From Burkholderiales bacterium (GTDB lineage: Bacteria > Pseudomonadota > Gammaproteobacteria > Burkholderiales > Usitatibacteraceae), in NCBI GenBank assembly GCA_014378085.1, contig JACMOJ010000491.1, positions 1 through 11,726 on the forward strand: DNA of 11,726 nucleotides. Reading direction: 5' to 3'. Under the pieces are notes generated by a model. The model did no database searches. It was not told the origin of the DNA and saw nothing but the letters and a program-made list of their open reading frames with translations. The first letter of the stretch is position 1, and every line of letters begins with the position of its first letter. Shown here one piece after another: positions 6,537 to 11,726 of the stretch. Both the position numbers and the translations under genes were made by a program.

Positions 6537-8267
6537 ATGACCACCAAAGAAACTTTCATTCCTAGCAAAGACGCATCGCTCGAATCATCGATTGCCACCC
6601 TGCTGGGAAAACTTGATGCAATCGGCTTCCACGTCGAGGAGCGCTCTTGGCTCAATGAAATCGAAAACATCTGGTCTGTACACGTCACCGATCGCGACTG
6701 CACGCGTCTTTTCAGCAACGGCAAGGGCGGCTCTGAGCTGGCTGCGCGGGCGAGCGCGTTGGGCGAATTTTTTGAGCGCCTCAGTACCAATTATTTCTGG
6801 ACGCATTTCTATCTCGGCGAAAAAATCGCCGGCAATAAATTTGTGCACTATCCGAACGAACAATGGTTCCCGATTAAGGCCAACGCAAAGGCATGGCCCA
6901 AGGGCATCCTTACACCCGAACTGCAGGCGTTTTACAACCCCGACAAGGCGGTGCGTGCGGACCAACTTATCGACCTCAATTCCGGCAACGCCGCGCGCGG
7001 CATTTGCACGATTCCGTACACGCGCTTACGCGATGGTGCGACCGCGCTTTTTCCGGTGAACATCATCGGCAATATCTACGTAAGCAACGGAATGTCAGCC
7101 GGCAACACACTGATGGAGGCGCGTACGCAGGCGCTTTCCGAGATTTTTGAACGCGACATTAAATTCAAAATTATCAAAGACGGCATTTGTTTGCCCGATG
7201 TGCCGGAAGCGGTAATTGATCGATTTCCGCGTATTGCGGCGGGCATCCGCGGCCTGCGCGCAGCCGGCTTCGGTATTCTGGTTAAGGATGCATCACTGGG
7301 CGGCAAGTATCCGGTGATGAGTGTGACGATGCTGCACCCCAAAGATCAGGGCATTTTCGCCAGCTTCGGCGCGCATCCGCGTTTTGAAGTTGCGCTGGAA
7401 CGCGCGCTGACCGAATTGTTACAAGGCCGCGCGCTGGACTCTCTCGGTGACTTCCCCGCAGCCGGATTCGACATGGATGAAATCACCGACCCACAAAATT
7501 TGGAAATCCATTTCGTTGATTCCAGCGGCGTCATCAGTTGGGAATTTTTGCGCAATACGCCTGATTTTCCGTTCGTCGACTGGAATTTCGGCACTACCAC
7601 CGAGGAGGATTACAACTGGTCCGTGGAATGCATTCACAACAGCGGCTTTGATATTTACGTCGCTGACTTCACGCATCTGGGGGTCTACGCCTGCCGCATC
7701 TTCGTGCCAGGTATGTCAGAGATTTACCCCATCGAAGAACTGCAATGGGAGAACAACACGGTTGGTAATCTGGTGCGCCCGGCGATCCTGCGGTTACCAG
7801 AACTTACCGAGGACGAATGCCGTACATTGCTCGACACCTTTGACGAACTGGATCTGGCGGAGAACATTCCCATTACGACACTCATCGGGTTAGCGGCGGA
7901 TGCCGGCACGACGTGGGTGGACTTGCGTGTCGGGGAGTTGAAAGCGTTGCTGGGGCTGGCTGCTGGCGATGCGGATGCGGCGCTCGACGGGTGCGCGTGG
8001 ATTAGCCAATTTGGGCAGCTGGGTGAAGAACGCGCCCGAGTCTACCGGTGTATTGAAAATATTTTGCAGCTTGACGATGTTGAGCGTTACGACGCGAGTT
8101 TGCGTTTGCTGTTTGGGGAGAAAACGCTGAAACAGGCTTATGCGCTGGTCAATCGTAAGGAACAGTTTTTTGGGCTAAATACGCTGGGGCCAAATTTTGA
8201 AGGCAGCGAGATGCATCGGCAGCTGCTGAAGGCTTATGAGAAGGTGCAGAAACCGCAAGCGATCTAA
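6537..8267 (+). CDS. ycaO: YcaO, E. coli-type (S12 beta-methylthiolation accessory family)
   Basis: The 576-residue product is close along its whole length to E. coli YcaO (about 586 residues), as recalled. Shared stretches include 'FIPSKDASLE', 'SALGEFFERLSTNYF', 'YVSNGMSAGNT', 'ASFGAHP', 'TELLQGR', 'FVDWNF-x-x-T-T-E-E' and 'HLGVYACRI-x-VPGMS'. YcaO enzymes use ATP to activate amide backbones. The ATP/Mg ligand motifs are intact: S73-A-L-G-E77-F-F-E80-R81, S201-E202-x-x-E205-R206, and E288 ... E293 with Q296. The last 150 or so residues are the helical C-terminal domain of this subfamily. E. coli YcaO has been linked genetically to beta-methylthiolation of ribosomal protein S12 together with RimO; rimO is not in this window. 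I start at 6537 because E. coli similarity begins with 'MT-x-TFIP'. An in-frame ATG at 6522 would add five residues, and neither has a clear Shine-Dalgarno. The gene stands alone, convergent with the next cluster. Confidence 0.93.
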   Translation: MTTKETFIPSKDASLESSIATLLGKLDAIGFHVEERSWLNEIENIWSVHVTDRDCTRLFSNGKGGSELAARASALGEFFERLSTNYFWTHFYLGEKIAGNKFVHYPNEQWFPIKANAKAWPKGILTPELQAFYNPDKAVRADQLIDLNSGNAARGICTIPYTRLRDGATALFPVNIIGNIYVSNGMSAGNTLMEARTQALSEIFERDIKFKIIKDGICLPDVPEAVIDRFPRIAAGIRGLRAAGFGILVKDASLGGKYPVMSVTMLHPKDQGIFASFGAHPRFEVALERALTELLQGRALDSLGDFPAAGFDMDEITDPQNLEIHFVDSSGVISWEFLRNTPDFPFVDWNFGTTTEEDYNWSVECIHNSGFDIYVADFTHLGVYACRIFVPGMSEIYPIEELQWENNTVGNLVRPAILRLPELTEDECRTLLDTFDELDLAENIPITTLIGLAADAGTTWVDLRVGELKALLGLAAGDADAALDGCAWISQFGQLGEERARVYRCIENILQLDDVERYDASLRLLFGEKTLKQAYALVNRKEQFFGLNTLGPNFEGSEMHRQLLKAYEKVQKPQAI

Positions 8268-8402
8268 CGAAAGATTAAAAAATCCTCTCAAACATTGTTC
8301 ACCTCGATCGCATCTGACGCACTTTTTTCGGCTGGCGTCCGAGTCTGTGACCGCGCCTTCATGGTGTGCCGGGCGAAGAATCGAGCGCAGTGTGGTGCGA
8401 CG
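8268..8402. other. Convergent intergenic gap
   Basis: This is 135 bp between the ends of ycaO (+) and the CHASE2 gene (-). I see no strong bidirectional terminator. A 4-bp GATT/AATC hairpin lies just after the ycaO stop, and a 5-bp GACGC/GCGTC inverted repeat with a long T-rich loop lies around 8320-8350. Neither is convincing. Confidence 0.5.
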
Positions 8403-9254
8403 CTACTGAAACTGCTTCCAAGCATCCTGCAATCCAAGCCAAAACGCTACGTGAAGCTTGGTCGCCCCGGCGTTAGTGCGAACCGTCGGCATCTTACTGC
8501 CCTGATAGCCAATCACGACAACTTTGCCGCGTAACGCCTGAGGCGCGACTTTGCCCTCCACTACGTCGGCGAACGAAAAATAGGCGGTGTCGTCCGCGTT
8601 GCGAAAGGTAGTGGCGGACAACATAATCTGGCTCTGGGCATCGAGCGAAACCGTTTTATTGCCAAGTCGAATTTGTTTGCCGGGCTGGATCGTAAGTGCC
8701 GTATCGCCGAGCGCCAACGATATCGCCGCAACAGTCAGAGAAGGGTAACTGCGCTCGCCGAGCCGCTCAAACGCCGGTACACGATCGACGGTGGTGATGT
8801 CGACAAAACCAACGTTGTGGGCGCGATTGCTCAACACCGGTATTGGCAGCCATCCGGAAACACCACTGACGGCGACAGGACCGGCCGGTACGGCCAACAC
8901 AAATCGCTCAGGCAAACGATTCGGTTTCGATTCGGTGTCATCAATACGCGCCTGCAAAATCACTTTTGTTTTGCTGAGCGCGCTGGCTAACGCCGCATCA
9001 CTTGCAGCGTTGCTCGGCGCGTCATAAAAGAATTTCAGCACTACACCCCGCACGCCGGCGGCGGCAAGTTTATCGATTGCCTGCGCTGTTAGCGCGCGGT
9101 CAACGGGGAAGCCGCCGTATTTCGCCTCACTGGCTTCGTCGATCATCACCAATGCAAATGGCGATTGTGCCGCCACGGCGAGCGGCACGGCGAGCAACGC
9201 GGTGACCAACGCACCCAAGCTCAGCATCAACGTTTTCGCAAGCTTGCGAATCAC
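8403..9254 (-). CDS. Secreted stand-alone CHASE2-domain protein
   Basis: This 283-residue protein has an N-terminal signal peptide (K4, K7 and R3, hydrophobic core about 10-26, likely cleavage after A-V-A-A near 29). The rest matches the CHASE2 extracellular sensor domain: 'ALVMIDE-A-S' (34-42), 'GGFPVDRALTAQAIDKLAAAGVRGVVLKFFYD' in pieces at 47-78, D86 'AALASAL', 'NVGFVDI' (147-153), 'SYPSLTVAAISLA' (169-181), 'FSFADVVEGKV' (226-236), 'LRGKVVVIGYQGSK' (241-254) and a final 'LHVAF' (267-271). CHASE2 is normally the periplasmic input part of cyclases, kinases or phosphatases and is followed by membrane helices. Here the protein stops where these would start, so no output domain is present. The GTG start overlaps the stop of the upstream FAH-family gene (GTGA, 9251-9254), with GGAG 4 nt before it. 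It is probably the last gene of the - strand operon. Function unknown; sensing or binding in the periplasm is inference. Confidence 0.75.
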   Translation of the reverse strand: MIRKLAKTLMLSLGALVTALLAVPLAVAAQSPFALVMIDEASEAKYGGFPVDRALTAQAIDKLAAAGVRGVVLKFFYDAPSNAASDAALASALSKTKVILQARIDDTESKPNRLPERFVLAVPAGPVAVSGVSGWLPIPVLSNRAHNVGFVDITTVDRVPAFERLGERSYPSLTVAAISLALGDTALTIQPGKQIRLGNKTVSLDAQSQIMLSATTFRNADDTAYFSFADVVEGKVAPQALRGKVVVIGYQGSKMPTVRTNAGATKLHVAFWLGLQDAWKQFQ

Positions 9255-10156
9255 ATGTCTCCAATCGGGTTACGCATCACGCCAATGCCGTCGATCTCGG
9301 TTTCCAATAAGTCGCCCGGCTGCATCCACTCAGGTGGCTTGCGCGCAAACCCTACACCCTCGGGCGTGCCGGTAGAGATGATATCGCCGGGCTCAAGCGT
9401 TTGTCCAATCGAAAGATCGTGGATTAAACGCGGGATTTTAAAATACAGATGTTTGGTACTCGAACGTTGTTTGACGACATTTGAAACCCGACACTCAATG
9501 TTGAGGTCAGAGGGGTCGATGGCATCTGCGGTGACGATACACGGCCCCATCGGGCAGGTGCCGTCGAGCGACTTGCCCTTGTCCCACTGGCCACCGTGAC
9601 GTCGCTGGATGTCTCGCCACGTAACGTCGTTGATGACGGTATAGCCAAACACATGCGACATCGCGTCGGCCTCAGGAATATTCTTGCCAGTTTTGCCGAG
9701 CACCACGCCCAACTCCACTTCCCAATCCAGTTGTGTGGATACATTCGCGTCGAACGGGATGGCGTCGTATGGGCCCGTGACCGCTGTCGGTGCTTTGGAA
9801 AAAAACACCGGCCACTGCGGCAGCTCGCGGGGATCTTGCATCGACGCCGCGCCTTCTGCGAAATGATCGAGGTAGTTCCAGCCCACACAAAACACGTTCT
9901 TACGCGGCCTTGGAATCGGCGCCTTCAACACGGCGCGGTTCAATAGTATGGGGTTCGTCTTTGGTGCGGAGTTGATTTCTGCGAGCAGGTCAAGCGTTTT
10001 CACGCCACCATCGATGATATCAAGCATTGTTGTTACGTTCACCGACGATTTACGCGCGGCCGCCTCGTCGCGTAGGTCAATCACTTCATCCTTGGTCACC
10101 CAAAGTCCCGTGCAAAGTTCGTGGCGGTTAAGCATTTGATAAGTGACAAGTTTCAT
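9251..10156 (-). CDS. Fumarylacetoacetate hydrolase (FAH) family protein
   Basis: The product has 301 residues. A small N-terminal region (about 1-80) is followed by the FAH fold. 'KNVFCVGWNYLDHFAE' (86-101) opens the domain, and 'PVFFSKAPTAVTGP' (116-129) follows. Metal ligands are predicted at E146 and E148 in D-W-E-V-E-L-G and at D177 in 'INDVTWRDIQ'. 'KSLDGTCPMGP' (195-205) and 'STGTPEGVGF' (261-270) complete the site. The family cleaves or isomerises acylpyruvates and related 2-oxo acids (for example FAHD1/FAHD2, 2-hydroxyhepta-2,4-diene-1,7-dioate isomerase, ureidoglycolate lyase) with a divalent metal in the cytosol. The substrate is not determined by sequence alone. It starts 3 bp after the stop of the 3-hydroxyisobutyryl-CoA hydrolase gene, with GGA just upstream, so both are surely on one mRNA. 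Confidence 0.9.
   Translation of the reverse strand: MKLVTYQMLNRHELCTGLWVTKDEVIDLRDEAAARKSSVNVTTMLDIIDGGVKTLDLLAEINSAPKTNPILLNRAVLKAPIPRPRKNVFCVGWNYLDHFAEGAASMQDPRELPQWPVFFSKAPTAVTGPYDAIPFDANVSTQLDWEVELGVVLGKTGKNIPEADAMSHVFGYTVINDVTWRDIQRRHGGQWDKGKSLDGTCPMGPCIVTADAIDPSDLNIECRVSNVVKQRSSTKHLYFKIPRLIHDLSIGQTLEPGDIISTGTPEGVGFARKPPEWMQPGDLLETEIDGIGVMRNPIGDM
9259..9262 (-). promoter_or_regulatory. Ribosome binding site for the GTG start of the CHASE2 gene
   Basis: On the minus strand GGAG, within the last codons of the FAH-family gene, lies 4 nt before the GTG at 9254. Together with the GTGA overlap it supports the GTG start and translational coupling. The next in-frame ATG, at codon 10, would remove the positively charged start of the signal peptide. 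Confidence 0.5.
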
Positions 10157-10159
10157 TTG

Positions 10160-11293
10160 TTATCCAAACTGTTCTTCGAGTTTCGCAAGGGGATGTTCCG
10201 CAGCAGTCCAGCGTGGCGCAAAGAAAGACGCGACCACCTCGGTGTCCACCCCGGCCAGTGTGGGGGGGCTCCACCGCGGCTGATTATCTTTATCGATGGC
10301 GAGTGCGCGAATGCCTTCCACCACATCCGAGTGTTCAAAGGCGCGGTACATCATGCCAAGCTCAAGTCTTAAACATTCGGCAACCGAAAGCTTATGCCCG
10401 TTTTCGATTTGTTGCTTGGTGACTGTCATCAGTGTCGGGGAGCGTTTCTGCAAATCTTCTACGGTCTTGTGCGCCCATTTAATGGCGCTTGGTTCTGTCT
10501 CGGCTTCGAGCGAGGCGATGATGTCTTGCACATTTTTTTTGCCGGCAAAGTGTTTCTCGATGACATCGCGCAGTGAGGCGAGACTGGAGGACAACATCGA
10601 TGCGGGAGCCGTTGTTGCGTTTGAGGTGATCAATCGAACAACATCATTAAGTGGCGTGTTGCTCCAATTCACCGCGTCGAGTTGCTGAAAAAATAAGTGC
10701 TGCGCATCCACCGTCATGTACGTGTCCGCGAGTCTCGCGGCAATCGCGTCGGCGCCATTAATCATGTTCGAGGTCAGCCCCAGATAGAGCCCCATTGCGC
10801 CTGTTGCGCGCGACAAAAAGTAGGTGCCGGCAACATCCGGGAACAAACCAATTTTTGTCTCTGGCATCGCCATTTTCGTGCGATCCCCCACGATTCGAAA
10901 CGTAGCACCTTGTGATATCCCCATCCCACCACCCATCACGATGCCATCCATCAGCGCGATGTAGGGTTTGCCGGTCGACTTCAAAAACCGATGCATCTGA
11001 TAGTTGAGTGTGTATTCGGTGATGAAAAACTCTTCATGCAAACGTGGGCCGAGCCCGGTGATGCTGTTGTACAGGCCACGTACATCGCCACCGGCGCAAA
11101 ACGCCTTTGGGCCACTGCCGCGTGCAACAACGGCATACACGTTGGGGTCGTGCGCCCAACCATCAAACAGTTCGCGCAAACGTTTGAGCATGTCAAGCGA
11201 CAACGCGTTTAGCGCCTGTGGTCGATTCAGCGTGAGATGCGCGACGTGGTTGCGGACCTCGACGAGGATTTCGTCGTTGGTGGAGTTATGCAT
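10160..11293 (-). CDS. 3-Hydroxyisobutyryl-CoA hydrolase-like crotonase-family protein
   Basis: This 377-residue protein is the length of 3-hydroxyisobutyryl-CoA hydrolase (HIBCH), about 100 residues longer than plain enoyl-CoA hydratases. The crotonase core has the oxyanion-hole segments 'AFCAGGDVRGLY' (64-75) and 'GGGMGIS' (121-127), and the active-site stretch 'MPETKIGLFPDVAGTYFL' (143-160) with E145 and D153. The C-terminal extension contains 'EGIRALAIDKDNQPRW' (326-341), close to the diagnostic 'EG-V-R-A-x-x-IDKD-x-x-P-x-W' of HIBCH. The enzyme hydrolyses 3-hydroxyisobutyryl-CoA to free 3-hydroxyisobutyrate in valine breakdown. The enoyl-CoA hydratase gene just upstream would supply this substrate from methacrylyl-CoA, a good contextual fit. 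The ATG at 11293 lacks a Shine-Dalgarno; the leader just before it is pyrimidine-rich. Confidence 0.88.
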   Translation of the reverse strand: MHNSTNDEILVEVRNHVAHLTLNRPQALNALSLDMLKRLRELFDGWAHDPNVYAVVARGSGPKAFCAGGDVRGLYNSITGLGPRLHEEFFITEYTLNYQMHRFLKSTGKPYIALMDGIVMGGGMGISQGATFRIVGDRTKMAMPETKIGLFPDVAGTYFLSRATGAMGLYLGLTSNMINGADAIAARLADTYMTVDAQHLFFQQLDAVNWSNTPLNDVVRLITSNATTAPASMLSSSLASLRDVIEKHFAGKKNVQDIIASLEAETEPSAIKWAHKTVEDLQKRSPTLMTVTKQQIENGHKLSVAECLRLELGMMYRAFEHSDVVEGIRALAIDKDNQPRWSPPTLAGVDTEVVASFFAPRWTAAEHPLAKLEEQFG

Positions 11294-11315
11294 GAGTAGA
11301 AAGAAAAAGTCTTTG

Positions 11316-11350
11316 AGTGGCGGCTATTTTCAGCCACTTATGGCTGAAAA
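11316..11350 (-). other. Two overlapping, mutually exclusive hairpins between hydratase and hydrolase genes
   Basis: A perfect 10-bp inverted repeat pairs 11341-11350 with 11327-11336 around a 4-nt loop (TTTTCAGCCA/TGGCTGAAAA). A second possible stem of 6 bp pairs 11333-11338 with 11316-11321 and shares bases with the first. In the minus-strand transcript the 10-bp hairpin forms first, 20 nt after the hydratase stop codon. No U run follows it, so simple termination is unlikely. mRNA stabilisation or tuning of hydrolase expression is possible but inferred. Confidence 0.5.
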
Positions 11351-11369
11351 CGCCCGTGGATAGTAGGGT

Positions 11370-11726
11370 TTACTTGTTTTTCCAGTTCGGTTTGCGCTTT
11401 TCTAGAAATGCGTTCACGCCTTCTTGCTGGTCTTCGAACGTGAATAGATCCATGAAGCGTTCTCGCTCTAGTGCCAGTCCCGCTGTGCGTGGCACACCAT
11501 TGCGCGCGTTATGAATGAGCGACTTACAGAACGAAACGGACTTCGGTGAGAGCCCTGCGACACGTTCTGCCATTGCCATCGCCGCTTCAAGAGATTTGCC
11601 TTTTTCAACCACTTCTTCGACTAACCCAATGCGCAGCGCAGTTTCGGCATTCACCCGTTCGTTGGTGAGGATCATCCGTTTGGCCCAGCCTTCACCCACC
11701 AGCCAGGGCAGGTTTTGCGTGCCGCA
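11370..11726 (-). CDS. Enoyl-CoA hydratase/isomerase, C-terminal part (partial)
   Basis: The frame is open to the window edge and stops with TAA (11370-11372), giving 118 residues. The visible part begins 'C-G-T-Q-N-L-P-W-L-V-G' and continues 'AKRMILTNERVNAETALRIGLVEEVV', the C-terminal half of the crotonase fold, ending with the trimerisation helices ('EREREFM'-like stretch and 'EGVNAFLEKRKPNW'). The last motif, with its Phe-x-x-Lys-Arg-x-Pro-x-Trp, is the standard C-terminus of enoyl-CoA hydratases. The oxyanion-hole and catalytic Glu regions are outside the window. Its position 76 bp upstream of the HIBCH-like gene suggests methacrylyl-CoA hydratase in valine catabolism, but other short-chain acyl-CoAs are possible. 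Confidence 0.88.
   Translation of the reverse strand, partial: CGTQNLPWLVGEGWAKRMILTNERVNAETALRIGLVEEVVEKGKSLEAAMAMAERVAGLSPKSVSFCKSLIHNARNGVPRTAGLALERERFMDLFTFEDQQEGVNAFLEKRKPNWKNK

Noticed and set aside
8295..8534. A 79-codon + strand open frame between ycaO and the CHASE2 gene
   Set aside because: More than half overlaps the CHASE2 coding region antisense, and it has no ribosome site or family resemblance.
11327..11350. Intrinsic terminator after the enoyl-CoA hydratase gene
   Set aside because: The stem is perfect but no U run follows on the minus-strand transcript, and the downstream gene belongs to the same pathway, so read-through is more likely.
1..11726. Mobile element, prophage, defence system or CRISPR array
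   Set aside because: No transposase, integrase, long terminal inverted repeats, spaced direct-repeat array or defence domains were found; gene content is transport and metabolism throughout.

Overview
The window looks like chromosomal DNA of a Gram-negative proteobacterium, most plausibly a betaproteobacterium. The reasons are moderate-to-high GC, a full peptide-type ABC importer, an E. coli-type YcaO, an acyl-CoA catabolic cluster and an isolated CCGGC-GAAA-GCCGG extragenic hairpin. The taxonomic call is inference. There are no tRNA or rRNA genes, transposases, phage genes or CRISPR arrays.

Left part, + strand (1-6058): the 3' end of an oligopeptide/dipeptide-type substrate-binding protein gene, two permease genes (DppB-like, DppC-like), two ATPase genes (DppF-like, then DppD-like), and a gamma-glutamyltranspeptidase-superfamily Ntn-hydrolase. 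The permease-C, F and D genes are joined by ATGA overlaps or a 9-nt gap and look like one operon. A strong hairpin separates the binding-protein gene from the permeases. The hydrolase has no signal peptide and lacks several residues that true gamma-glutamyltranspeptidases use to hold the gamma-glutamyl group. The simplest reading is an import-and-hydrolyse module: the ABC system brings in a small peptide or amide, and the cytoplasmic hydrolase cleaves it.

Middle (6059-8267): a 463-bp intergenic stretch with a REP-like hairpin, a second perfect hairpin and a 10-nt tandem repeat, followed by a stand-alone ycaO gene on the + strand. YcaO of this type is an ATP-dependent, backbone-activating family member linked to beta-methylthiolation of ribosomal protein S12. 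No RiPP precursor or partner gene is visible.

Right part, - strand (8403-11726), convergent with ycaO. In transcription order it holds the C-terminal half of an enoyl-CoA hydratase (cut by the window edge), a 3-hydroxyisobutyryl-CoA hydrolase (valine degradation), a fumarylacetoacetate hydrolase-family protein, and a secreted protein consisting of little more than a CHASE2 domain. The last three are packed with a 3-bp gap and a GTGA overlap. Two mutually exclusive hairpins lie between the hydratase and the hydrolase genes.

Most of the window is recognisable metabolism and transport. The least ordinary items are the orphan, apparently periplasmic CHASE2 protein translationally coupled to a cytosolic FAH-family enzyme, and the GGT-like hydrolase with an altered substrate pocket. 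I did not find clear evidence of an entirely new system.
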